A stretch of DNA of 64,000 bases from Cubamyces lactineus (lineage: Eukaryota; Basidiomycota; Agaricomycetes; Polyporales; Polyporaceae): positions 1 through 64,000 of the forward strand of contig JACDTU010000013.1 in NCBI GenBank assembly GCA_022376465.1. Reading direction: 5' to 3'. Shown here piece by piece: positions 1-9,975 of the stretch. The notes under the pieces are model-generated. The model was not told the origin of the DNA and made no database searches. It worked only from the letters and a program-made list of their open reading frames with translations. The translations under genes were made by a program, and so were the position numbers. Position 1 is the stretch's first letter; every line of letters begins with the position of its first letter.

Positions 1-99
1 GCGAACATTGTTGTATCCTGAGCGAAGATCCAGCTTGGAAAAGACCTTTGCGCCGCGTAGTTTGTCGACCAGTTCCGAGATGAGTGCAGCGGTACTTGT
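1..99 (-). pseudogene. Ty3 pol fragment, reverse transcriptase core (element A)
   Basis: Read on the minus strand this encodes the RT segment ISELVDKLRG...FSKLDLRSGYNNVR, the stretch just after the PLPLIS motif of Ty3-type reverse transcriptase; the rest of the element lies beyond the window edge. It continues, in the same orientation, the RT piece at 2938-3193, from which it is separated by the foldback element. When the two flanks are compared with the expected codons, two single C residues appear to be missing just after the insertion point, so the frame is broken. Element A is therefore a decayed host copy for later insertions. Confidence 0.8.
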
Positions 100-289
100 C
101 AGCTGCTGCTGTAGAAATAATGCATTACGAACAGGTAGTTCCCTACACCGTTATACAACTAAACCTGGCTGGTTCCTAATACTTTACGAATGCCCGGGGT
201 TTCCGGGATAGCCTCCATAGGTCCGGCTCGGCTTCTCGGCTTCCTTCCTAATATGGTAGGTGTCCCCGGCAGGCCCTTTCTCCCGGTCT

Positions 290-535
290 GGCGCTTTTTA
301 TGGGCGCTTTTTTCGGGCTTTTTGGGCGCTTTTCTGGGCGCTTTTCCCACACCTTTCTGGGCACTTTTCTGATGCTTTTCTGGGCGCTTTTCTGGCGCTT
401 TTCTGGGCGCTTTTCTGGCGCTTTTCTGGGCGCTTTTCTGGCGCTTTTCTGGGCGCTTTTTTGACACTCTTTGGGCGCTTTTTGTCAATGATCTGGGCGC
501 TTTTTGGCTACTATCTGGGCGCTTTTTGGGCGCTT
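290..535 (+). repeat. GCGCTTTT minisatellite, left arm of foldback element
   Basis: Tandem, slightly variable units of the form GGCGCTTTTCTG / GGGCGCTTTTTG, 10-12 bp each, run for about 240 bp. Because the array has few stops it gives Phe/Trp/Leu/Gly-rich frames on one strand and Lys/Arg/Ser/Pro-rich frames on the other; these are composition artefacts rather than genes. Confidence 0.85.
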
Positions 536-2497
536 TTTGCGTCCAAAAGGTAGATATATTCTACACTCCCTGCACCCCCCCTCTGGGGCTCTATTAGGGA
601 CCTGTTGGCTAAAAATATGCATGTTATGTATGTGTATGCTGTAGTATATCTCTGTGTGCATAGGCATAGAATAGGGCAGGAAAGTAGCCTAAAAATGCGA
701 CCTCAGGGCAGGAGCCACCAGGAGGGGACACTGCAGGGTGGCTGGGCTGTCATCTCTGGGCCAATTCTATGATAGTATATCATTCAAAAGTGCTTGAAAG
801 GCTTTCCAATGCAATTTTTTTCAGGAGGAACCATGCATATTGGCAGAGATATAGACATCGCATTTTCGCCAAAAATGGCCATTTTGTTTCTTTGTTACTC
901 TGCACCCAGGGGTCCCCTCATGTTGCCTTGGTACCGTTGGATTCGCGTTTTTAAGGGCTTTCTAACAGTAGTAAATACATGAAATTCTGACCACATGCAT
1001 TGTCGCCCTCCTCCTGCCCTCCCCACTTACCACCTCATAGCTCCTGCAGTTCTTGGTCTTTCTCTGTGAAGTTTTTGATCCTTGTAGTATACATACGAAA
1101 CTATGTATTACCGCTTTTCACGCCCTAATATGGCCTACCCCCAATGGAATTCATCTAGGTGCATTTTCGCACTTTTCAGATTCTTCCCTCCATATCTCTG
1201 CACCCAGAGCAGATATTGCCTTCGTTCTTTTTGCATTTTGTGCCTAGACAGCGATACTAATGTCTGTAGAAGCTCATCTTATCGAATGCAGCGATCAGAA
1301 TTGAGCTCCTTATCAGCTGTAGTAGGGCAGATCCTGTTTTGGCTTACACCCAGACATATTCTTTAATCGGATGGTACATTCATATTCTACTCGTTGATAG
1401 CTACCTTGCACAACAAGAATAATGGGATTTGGTTGAGTGGTTGCAGAGAATGGCTCACAGGCACCAAATGCTGCCCGCTCAGCTGTGCACTGCATGCATT
1501 TCCGGAGCAGTGCAGCTGCACACACTGCAACTTTGGGTGTCCAGGAAGTCCATCTCCTGTAGCTCACTCAATTCTTCACCAAATCTCATGATTCCCATCG
1601 TTACAGGTAGCTATCAACGAGTAGAATATGAATGTACCATCCGATTAAAGAATATTGTCCTGGGTGTAAGCCAAAACAGGATCTGCCTACTACAGCTGAT
1701 AAGGAGCTCAATTCTGATCGCTGCATTCGATAAGAATGAGCTTCTACAGACATGTAGTATCGCTGTCTAGGCACAAAATGCAAAAAGAACGAAGGCAATA
1801 TCTGCTCTGGGTGCAGAGATATGGAGGGAAGAATCTGAAAAGTGCGAAAATGCACCTAGATGAATTCCATTGGGGGTAGGCCATATTAGGGCGTGAAAAG
1901 CGGTAAATACATAGTTTCGTATGTATACTACAAGGATCAAAAAACTTCACAGAGAAAGACCAAGAACTGCAGGAGCTATGAGGTGGGTAAGTGGGGGAGG
2001 GGCAGGAGGAGGGCGACAATGCATGTGGTCAGAATTTCATGTATTTACTACTGTTAGAAAGCCCTTAAAACGCGAATCCAACGGTACCAAGGGCAACATG
2101 AGGGGACCCCTGGGTGCAGAGTAACAAAGGAAACAAAATGGCCATTTTTGGCGAAAATGCGATGGTCTATATCTCTGCCAATACTGCATGGTTCCTCCTG
2201 AAAAAAATATGCATTGGAAAGCCCTTTCAAGCACCTTTTGAATGATATACTACTCATAGGAATTGGCCCAGAGGATGACAGCCCAGCCACCCTGCAGTGG
2301 TCCCCCTCCTGTGGCTCCTGCCCTGAGGTCGCATTTTTAGGCTACTTTCCCTGCCCTATTCTATGCCTATGCACACAGAGATATACTACAGCATACACAT
2401 ACATAACATGCATATTTTTAGCCCAACAGGGTGCCCTAATAGAGCCCCAGAGGGGGGGTGCAGGGAGGTGTAGAATATATCTACCCTGTTTGGACGC

Positions 2498-2750
2498 AAA
2501 AAAGCGCCCAAAAAGCGCCCAGATAGTAGCCAAAAAGCGCCCAGATCATTGACAAAAAGCGCCCAAAGAGTGTCAAAAAAGCGCCCAGAAAAGCGCCAGA
2601 AAAGCGCCCAGAAAAGCGCCAGAAAAGCGCCCAGAAAGCGCCAGAAAAGCGCCCAGAAAAGCATCAGAAAAGTGCCCAGAAAGGTGTGGGAAAAGCGCCC
2701 AGAAAAGCGCCCAAAAAGCCCGAAAAAAGCGCCCATAAAAAGCGCCCAGA
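2498..2750 (-). repeat. GCGCTTTT minisatellite, right arm of foldback element
   Basis: Inverted counterpart of the left-arm array, read here as AAAAGCGCCCAG / AAAAGCGCCAG units. The unit number and order differ slightly between arms (the right arm has a shortened AGAAAGCGCC unit), so the arms have diverged by slippage since the palindrome formed. Confidence 0.85.
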
Positions 2751-2937
2751 CCGGGAGAAAGGGCCTGCCGGGGACACCTACCATATTAGGAAGGAAGCCG
2801 AGAAGCCGAGCCGGACCTATGGAGGCTATCCCGGAAACCCCGGGCATTCGTAAAGTATTAGGAACCAGCCAGGTTTAGTTGTATAACGGTGTAGGGGAAC
2901 TACCTGTTCGTAATGCATTATTGTTGCAACATATGGT

Positions 2938-3858
2938 GTACTTGTTGGGGACGGTTCCTTCGTTGAGGTATCGATAGTCTTGACAGGGTCGTAGTGTCCC
3001 GTCTTTCTTGCCGACGAAGAAGAATGGGGATGCCATCGGCGAGTTCGAAGGTCGGATATAGCCTTTTCGTAGGTTCTGCCAGATGAATTCTTCCTCGGCT
3101 TCGAGTTCCTTGGGCGTGAGTTGATATCGCTTGAAGTCCTTCGGGGTAAAGCCTTCCTTGAGTTCAATGGCCAGGTCCCAGGGTCGTGATGGTTGTGAGA
3201 GACCGTGCCCGGACAATAACACAATCTAACAACTGGGCCAAAAGGCCACTATGCTGAGGTTATCAGCATAGTTATCCGGATCTATATAAGCAGTTCCTAA
3301 TGCCATGACATGCCATTCCAGCACGGATCATGACAGTGCCCCCCTTTAGGCACCAAGCCCTCGAAGGTGCTAGCCTGACACATCAAACCAGGGTTCTCCA
3401 GGCCCTGGGGCTAGCTTAACCTTCTAGGACCCAGGAATGCTTTTTATAGCAGACCCCCAGAGGTTTCCCAAGCCTCTGTAAGCCACTAGTCTGGGGCCCT
3501 GTGGTGCGGAACAGAATGCAACCACCAGGGTTTGAACCAGTGACCTGGGAACCTCAGCATACTGTGAGAGACCGTGCCCGGACAATAACACAATCTAACA
3601 ACTGGGCCAAAAGGCCACTATGCTGAGGTTATCAGCATAGTTATCCGGATCTATATAAGCAGTTCCTAATGCCATGACATGCCATTCCAGCACGGATCAT
3701 GACAATGGTGGGAATCGTTCGGACGCCTTCTTTTCAAAGATGGTGGCATATCCTTGGTATGGTTCAGGGAGCATTTCTTCGAACGTCTTCTTCTCTTCCT
3801 GTGCTTGGTGCTGTTGTGCGAGTGCCATTGCGGGGTTGACCTTTGCTCGGATCCAGAC
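2938..3858 (-). pseudogene. Ty3 pol fragment: protease-RT linker and RT N-terminus (element A)
   Basis: Minus-strand reading from 3858 gives a linker ending in [24 protein letters not shown], then [36 protein letters not shown] and [19 protein letters not shown]: the standard start of a Ty3 RT domain. The same motifs occur in element D (FEKKAASRFPPSRPWDHAIEF), so A belongs to a related lineage. The gene is cut at 3193/3705 by the TRIM, at 2937/2946 by the foldback element and at 3858 by the LTR of element B. No protease or gag of A remains in the window. Confidence 0.85.
3194..3704 (-). mobile_element. TRIM: miniature LTR retrotransposon, 511 bp
   Basis: Two 142-bp direct repeats (3194-3335 and 3563-3704) look identical, start TGTGAG and end ATGACA on the plus strand, and are flanked by the 5-bp duplication ATGGT (3189-3193, 3705-3709). 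The 227-bp interior encodes nothing. Orientation is minus: a purine run (3336-3346 read in reverse, AAAGGGGGGCAC) precedes the 3' LTR, and next to the 5' LTR at 3550-3561 lies a 12-nt site complementary to LTR sequence 3619-3630 located about 27 nt past a TATATA box (3652-3657), i.e. Tf1-type self-priming. A box-B-like GGTTCAAACCC is present on the minus strand at 3528-3538. Identical LTRs imply a recent insertion, so a related autonomous partner probably exists. Confidence 0.9.
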
Positions 3859-4529
3859 TGTTAGGTCCGTGCCGTCCGGGGGTATAACTCCGGTGGTCGG
3901 GGCTTGGACGGAGTTCGGGGTCGGAGTACGACCGGAGGTCGGACTAGCACTGGGGTGAGGACTTTCGCGAAACTATTGGTAACGCACAGGTTCCGACTCG
4001 GTGTCCTCTATTTGCGGACTACGGAGTTCGGACTTGACAGGACGGAGGTCGGACTTGGGAACGAAGGTTGGTCGGACTAGGGGGTCGGGGGTGAGTGTCA
4101 GAGTACGGACTAGAAGTCCAAAAAGGCGAGTGTTCAAGGTTAACGAGATTTCCGAACTGAGTAGCTACTACATTCTGGGGCAGTATTTATACTAAGTCAG
4201 AAACCTGATAGAAACAATAAGAGATGTACGTGATAGGAAGAGGAGAACGAAAGTACGAAGTAACTTGCCAAGGGTAAGATAACGTAGATAGCTCAGTAAG
4301 CAAAAGCCTCATGTAGGTAGCGCCATGAGGGGTTATCTGAGACATGTAAGTCATGGGGTCGGGGGAAGTCCGAAGTACGGAGTACGAAGTGCGGAGTACG
4401 GAGAACGGAGCCGGGGGTACGGGGTACGGAAGAGCGGAGTACGGGGAAGCGGAGTACGTAGTGCGGGGTAAGGAGCGGAGTACGGGGGTTCGGGGATCGG
4501 ACTTCGGGGTTACAGCACGGAGCGTAACA
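3859..4529 (-). repeat. 3' LTR of chromovirus B (671 bp)
   Basis: Begins TGTTAG and ends GTAACA on the plus strand and matches 11465-12123 over its whole length with small indels. Contains a TATAAATA-like box on the minus strand near 4185-4192 and many CGGAGTAC-type purine-rich octamers between 4365 and 4500. Confidence 0.92.
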
Positions 4530-4739
4530 GTGCCTCCCCCCTAGGCCCGAACCCTTGAGGGCCTATAGTGAAGGGAAATGGAAGTCTGCCCAAAAAAGGT
4601 AATCCGATAAGTCCAGGGACGGAGATCAAGAATCGGGGCAGGGTCAGAATCGATGAAGAAAGGTGTATATAAGACGGGGGTGAGACTTAGCCAGTTCTTC
4701 CTCGCTCTCTCTCAGCTACCACCACCACCACCACCACCA
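4530..4739 (+). promoter_or_regulatory. Purine tract, hairpin and antisense promoter of element B
   Basis: Next to the LTR, 4530-4542 read in reverse is a polypurine tract (GGGGGGAGGCAC). Beside it AGGCCC (4543-4548) and GGGCCT (4559-4564) can pair as a hairpin; comparable hairpins flank the purine tracts of the TRIM and of element D. On the plus strand GTATATAAG at about 4663 is a good TATA box for the antisense gene, followed by a pyrimidine-rich stretch and a run of ACC triplets leading to the ATG at 4740. Confidence 0.7.
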
Positions 4740-6140
4740 ATGTCTTCAACTCTCGACAACATCCAGGCTCTGGAGGCGCACCTCGCGCAACTCTGGATGA
4801 AGGCGGCGGCAGAGGAGGCCGCAGCAGCCGAGGCGTAAGTACCGAGGTTGTCGGAGTTCGGGGTACGGAGTTCGGACTAACGGTAGTATACAGGGCGCGA
4901 AGGGCGGAGGAAGAGCGAAAGCGGAGGAGGAGCGAGCGCGGGAGGAGAAGGAGCGCGCGGAGTACGAGGCCGCGCAAAAGCAGCGGCGTTGATTCGCCAG
5001 GCTGCCCTCGCGAAGGCCAGAACTTCCGCGCGGGGGAGCAAGCGTCCCGCGGAGGACGACGAACCGGAGTCGGAGGAGGAAGAGGATGATGCGGAGTTGT
5101 TGGTCCCGCGGTAAGTCCGGTCGGGGTACGGAGTGCGGGGTTCAGGCTAACGGAGTTCCACAGGACGAAGTGCGACCGGTGCGCGGCGAAACAGATCGTG
5201 TGCCGGTTCCGCACGGGGAAGAGGACGTCGAGCTGCGTCCAGTGCCAGAAGGCCCGGTTGCGCGCGTGCGTCGGGGCTCGCGGACTTCCCGCGGACATCC
5301 AAGCCCGAATCGCGCGCAAGGAGGAGGCCCCAAGCCCGCAGCGCAAGAAGGTCAAGTCCGCCGCCATCGTCGTTGACGACGACGGGTTCGAGACCCCCGC
5401 GCCCACCGGAGTACGGAGTTCGGAGAAGGTGCGGGTGGACAAGGGCAAGGGAAAGGAGAAGGAGAAGGAGAAGACGGCGGAGAAGCCGCTGCATCCAGGT
5501 GAGGTCCGATGGACGTTCGTAGCACCGCCCGGGATTAACCCACCAGCACGCACGGTCGTAGCCCGAGGCCCGAGTCTTGCGGGCTCGTCGACGGGCCCCC
5601 GATGTCTGCGAGCTCCGGACTTCCGGAGGTTGGGAAGTCCGACCTCTGGTGGTCCGACGACCCGGAGAAGCTCTCCGACCGGGAGCTCCTCGAGCACCTG
5701 CTCGTCGCGGTGCAGCGCAACCGGCGCACCGCGGGGCGGGTCATCGACCTGCTGGTCGACGAGGAGGAGCAGCGGGAGGAGATGATGCGGGAGGAGGTCC
5801 GGGGTCTTGGCGACGCCATCGCCAAGATCGTGCGGAAGGAGCTGAAATCCGCCATCGGCGAGGCCGTCCGCGACGCGGTCAAGTCCGAACTCGCAACGGA
5901 GTTCGGCACTATGCTGCGGGAGATCCTGGAGATCACCTCGCAGGACAAGGAGGACGCGATCGCGGATGCGCTGGAGCGGGCGGGCGTGGCTGGGTCGGAC
6001 TGGGAGGAGGAGGAGAGTGGGACGGGGTTGGCGACAAGTCCGCGCGGGGCAAGTCCGGTGAGGTGGAGGAGGAGCAGGGCGAGGGCGCGAAGGAGGGAAA
6101 GGGGCCGGAGGACCCGGCGGACATGGACATGGCGGAGTAG
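4740..6140 (+). pseudogene. Antisense accessory gene of chromovirus B: coiled-coil, Zn2Cys6-like protein
   Basis: Lies between pol and the 3' LTR, opposite in direction to gag-pol. Starts MSSTLDNIQALEAHLAQLW at 4740. Two canonical introns can be placed: 4835-4893 (GTAAGT...CTAAC...ACAG) and 5111-5163 (GTAAGT...GCTAAC...CACAG). The protein would have an Ala/Glu/Arg-rich coiled coil, an acidic stretch, then a cysteine cluster CDRCAAKQIVC ... SCVQCQKARLRAC (C-x2-C-x6-C-x11-C-x2-C-x8-C) resembling the fungal Zn2Cys6 DNA-binding fold, a bas/acidic linker, a predicted alpha-helical region (LSDRELLEHLL... to about 5950) and an acidic tail ending DPADMDMAE. About four single-base frame breaks (near 4920, 4990, 5595 and 6030) disrupt this copy. 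Function unknown; a nucleic-acid-binding regulator is an inference. Confidence 0.7.
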
Positions 6141-6244
6141 GGCGGAGTACGGACTACGGACCTCGGACATCGTAGGTAGCAATTTGTAGTCCGAGTGCGG
6201 AGTAGTATAGAGAAATCTGTTGGTGAGAACTCCGCGTGTGTATC

Positions 6245-9200
6245 TCAAGACAACTTAGCAAGAGGTCTGGGCTTGTCCGGGTAAGCTGCGTGGAAGTCCG
6301 AGACTAGCTCCTGGGCATGTCCGAGCTCCGTGGCTAAGATCCATGAAGTTTCTTCGTCCGTACCTTCGTAGCCTGCCCATCGGACTAGGTACAGGAGTTG
6401 ACAACTCCGACGCCGGCGGTCAATCTTGGAGTCGAGGATCTCCGAAATCTCGTACTCCGGTTCTCCGTCCACCAGGATCAGAGGTGGCGGAGTTTGGACA
6501 CGGCCGGGGATGGTGTTCGGAGTTGCAGGCTCGAGTTGCGAGACATGGAAAACGGGGTGTACCACGCGCATAGAGTCCGGTAGTCGGAGGGTGAAGGAGT
6601 GAGTTCCGACTTGCGCGATGATAGTGAACGGACCTAAGAACTTCTCGGACAACTTTTTGGAAGGACGTGTAGTCCGGATGTGCTGAGCTCGGACATAGAC
6701 CTGATCTCCGACCTTGAAGTCCGGCGCCGGTAGACGGTGTTTGTCCGCCTGTACTTGGTATCGGGCCTGGGCTTCGGAGATCTGCTGTCGGAGTTGGGTG
6801 TGAAGTTCGTCGAGGTCGACAGTGTAGTCACGAGCTCGAGCGGAGGTGAGGTCCCGCTCGGGGTAGATGGAGATGGCGGGGTTGTAGCCCTTGTTCGCGA
6901 AGAACGGGGATATACCGGTAGTTGCGGACGGGGCATTGTTATACGCGAACTCCGCCAAGGGAGGAGTTGGGACCAGTTGTCCTGCTGGTAGTTCGAATAG
7001 ATCCGGAGGTACTGCTCGAGGGTCTGGTTAACCCGCTCGGTTTGACCGTCGCCTTCCGGGTGGTAACCGGAGGTGAAGTGAAGGCGCATGTCGAGGGCCT
7101 TACCGAGGGAGCGGAAGAAGTGAGAGACGAACTCCGAGCCCCGGTCGGAGGTAACGTGCGAGGGAACTCCGTGCTTGGAGAACACATGGAGTACGAACAA
7201 GTCCGCTAACTCCGAGGCTGTAAGCGTGTCGTGGGTAGGGATGAATATACCTTGCTTAGTGAGCCTGTCGACTACCACCAAGATCGCGGTGTAGCCAGCG
7301 GAGTTCGGGAGTTGCTCGATGAGGTCCATGGAGATGGAGTTCCAGGGTCGCTCGGGGATCGGGAGTTGCTTCAAAGTACCGTAGGGAAGATGCCGGGGGA
7401 CTTTAGCTCGCGCACAGGTAGTACAGGACTTACAGTAGTCCCGGACGAAGAGTCGAAGTCCGGGCCAGGCGTAGTCCCGCAGGACCAGGGCTTGCGTCTT
7501 GTTCTGTCCCCAGTGTCCGGCGGTAGGATGGTCGTGACAAGCTCGGAGTACGCGAAGGCGGAGGTCGCCGGAGTTCGGGACATAGACTCGACCTGAGAGT
7601 CGGAGTAGCCCGTCTTCATCGCGGGACCATCGGGAGTTGCCTTCGGAGGCGAGCTTGAGTGCGGCAGATAGTTCGGGGTCAGGAGTCGGGGTTGCTTGAG
7701 CGGACTTGATGTCCGAGAGGAGCTGTTTGGAGTCGAGGATGAAGGAAGCTCGGAGTACGGGGGGTCGGAGGTAGGTAGCCCGGAGGGACGCGGCGAGCTG
7801 CTCCTGGGTGAAAACCGGTCGGTAGTTGTGTGGGTTGACGACGGAGTAGTCACTGCCCCCCTCTTTTGGGTAGACGTCCCAACGGCGTGTCAGTGCGTCG
7901 GGCTTCGCTCCAAGCTTACCTGGCCGGAATCGGACTACGAGGTTGAACTGCGAGAGGAACTCCGACCATCGGGCTTGGCGGCGGGTCAGTAACTTCGTAG
8001 TCGCGAAGTATACCAAATTCTTGTGGTCCGTGACAACGTCGATCGGGGTTGCCGAACCTTCGAGGTAGTGCCGCCAGGTCTTGAAACATTCGAAGATCGC
8101 GAGGAGTTCCTTGTCGTGGGTGTCGTAGTTCAACTCCGCGCCGGTCAAGGTGCGGGAGTGGAAAGCAATGGGGTGGAGTTCACCGGACTCGGTGGTAAGG
8201 GAGAGAATGCCGGCGATGGCGTAGTCCGAGGCGTCAGTCTCGACGGTGAGGGGTCGGTCGGGCATCCAGTGGTGTAGTACCGGAGCTGTCGTGAACGCCT
8301 TCTTGAGAGCGTTAAACGAACTCCGACATTCCTCGGAGAAGTGCCAAGGCACGGACTTGCGGGTTAAGCGGGTCAGCGGTAGTACGATCTCGGAGTAGTT
8401 TGGAATAAACCGTCGATAGAAATTCGCGAACCCCAGGAACGACTGTATGTCGCGAACCTTCCGGGGTTCGGGCCAATCCAAGATCGCCTTAACCTTCGAC
8501 TCCGCCATGGTAAGTCCGGTGGGAGAGAGGATGTACCCGAGGTACTCGACGGAGTTGGTGTGGAACTCGCACTTGTCAGCGCGGGCATAAAGCCGGTGCT
8601 TGCGGAGTCGCCGGAGTACCTCTTTGACGTGCTTGCGGTGTTGCTCGGGGTTGTCGGAGTAGATGAGGATGTCGTCTAGGTAGACGATGACGCACACGTC
8701 GAGCATATCCGCGAAGATGTCATTGACGAACCGCTGAAAGGCAGCGGGCGCGTTCGAAAGTCCGAACGGCATGACTAACCATTCGAAGGACCCATAGCGA
8801 GTCCGAAACGCGGTCTTCCACTCATCTCCGGGAGCTATGCGGACTAGATTGTAGGCGTGACGGAGGTCGATTTTGGTATAGATCCGGGCCTTCCGAGGTG
8901 CGTCCAGCAAGTCCGAGACGAGAGGAAGGGGATAGCGGTCCTTCCGGGTGATCTTATTCAAACCCCGGTAGTCCACGCAAAGGCGAAGGGATCCGTCCTT
9001 CTTTTTGACGAAGAGGACGGGAGCTCCGCAGGGGGAATTGGACGGACGTATGAACCCCGAACGGAGGTTCTCGTCGATGTACTCCCGAAGCGTGTCGAGC
9101 TCGAGTTTTGAGAGAGAGTAGATAGGCCCGAGTGGCGGAGTAGCCCCTTCTTCCAGGTCGATCTTTAGGTCGTAGGGGCGATGCTCCGGTAGGATGTCAG

Positions 9201-9969
9201 CCTTGGTCTTGCTGAAGACGTCCGCAAACTCGTGGTACTCCTCCGGAACTCCGGTGAGGTCCGGGGGAGAGTCGGAGATGGACGAACTCCGAGCAGTAGC
9301 CAAGTCCGGGGTAGACAGATTCAGGGTATAACTCGCGGACCCCGGGAGTTTGCAAGCTCGAGCGAAAGCAGCAGCGTTCACCAGAGAGATCCGGGGAACG
9401 GAGGTCGGAGTAGGAGAAGTCGGTAGTTCCGGAGTAGCCGGAGTAGACGGAGTAGACGGAGTACGCTCAGCCGGAGCTGGCGGGGGTACCATGGTGTCAG
9501 AAACAGGATGCGGCGGGGGTGCGGAACGGAATTGGATGCTGCGCTTCTTCCAGTCAATCAACGGATTGTAGGCGGAGAGCCAGCTGTATCCCAGAACGGC
9601 AGACACGGACTTGTCGAGCGGAGTAACATAGAAATCTATATTGAGGACTTCTCCAGACGGAAAATGTACGGGCAGGGTGGTAAACGAAGTAATCAGGTGG
9701 TTAGAAGTACCGTCGAAAAGCTGAAGACGGAGCGGGGTTACTGCGGTAGTTGGGAGTTGATACGTAGTCGCGAAATCGGAGTCGATGAAACAATGGGAGG
9801 AACCGGAGTCGATAAGGGCGCGGAACGGAGTTGGGATAGGATCGGAGTACAAGTCGAGGAGGAGTGCATGGGGGTCGGAAAGAGCGGACGCGTTGAGCCT
9901 GAGGATCTCCGTACCGGAGGAGTCAACGCGGTCCTCACGGGGTACGGAGTTCGGAGGACTGCGGACTAA
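6245..9969 (-). pseudogene. pol: Pol polyprotein of chromovirus B (PR-RT-RH-INT-chromodomain)
   Basis: Entered by -1 frameshifting at the gag stop (TTA codon at 9969). Domains in order: aspartic protease with DSGSSHCFID; reverse transcriptase with LRLCVDYRGLN and the YLDD catalytic motif; RNase H with TDASDYAIAG and DKELLAI; integrase with the HHCC zinc site (HDHPTAGHW...CKSCTTC) and DDE residues (SMDLIEQLP, VTSDRGSEF, GYHPEGDGQTERVNQ); then a linker with GPFTIIAQVG and VHPVFHVSQLEP; and a chromodomain (YEISEILDS...YLVRWAGYEG...TSWI) near the C-terminus at about 6270-6450. One missing base at about 6957, between SQLLP and AEFAYNN in the integrase, breaks the frame; otherwise the protein is complete. 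Chromodomains of this class target integration to modified chromatin. Confidence 0.92.
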
Positions 9970-9975
9970 TTTTTT
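9927..9975 (-). promoter_or_regulatory. gag-pol -1 ribosomal frameshift site of chromovirus B
   Basis: On the minus strand the last gag codons read ACA AAA AAT TAG. The heptamer A AAA AAT (9975-9969) is a classical -1 slippery sequence; slipping one base back continues as TTA GTC CGC in the pol frame. After a 5-nt spacer, CGC-A-GTCCTC (9963-9954) can pair with GAGGAC-C-GCG (9936-9927): nine pairs with one mismatch and a 17-nt loop, well placed to stall a ribosome. Confidence 0.75.

Larger units (their letters stand above)
100..2937. mobile_element. Large foldback (inverted-repeat) element, about 1.3-kb arms
   Basis: Left arm about 100-1403 and right arm about 1606-2937 are near-mirror images (for example the AATAATGCATTACG block at about 116 returns inverted at about 2920), leaving a unique loop of about 200 bp (1404-1605). 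The element sits inside a Ty3 RT and is bounded by the 8-bp direct repeat GTACTTGT (92-99 and 2938-2945), as expected for an 8-bp target duplication. The outermost 15 bp of the two arms match only loosely. No transposase-like protein is encoded: open frames in the arms are the same sequence read twice. An 8-bp duplication is compatible with hAT-like or KDZ-like mobilisation in trans, but the family is not identified. Confidence 0.85.

Noticed and set aside
290..535. CRISPR-like array
   Set aside because: Units are contiguous 10-12-bp minisatellite repeats without unique spacers, in a eukaryotic genome.
159..2878. Pair of identical basic 109-codon frames (159-488 minus, 2549-2878 plus)
   Set aside because: They are the two mirrored arms of the foldback element read over the GCGCTTTT minisatellite; composition, not a gene.
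3500..3562. tRNA gene inside the TRIM
   Set aside because: A box-B-like motif is present but no complete cloverleaf, anticodon arm or box A at normal spacing could be drawn.
4687..5697. 336-codon minus-strand frame inside element B
   Set aside because: It is the complement of the antisense Zn-cluster gene in GC-rich sequence, with no motifs, and crosses that gene's introns.
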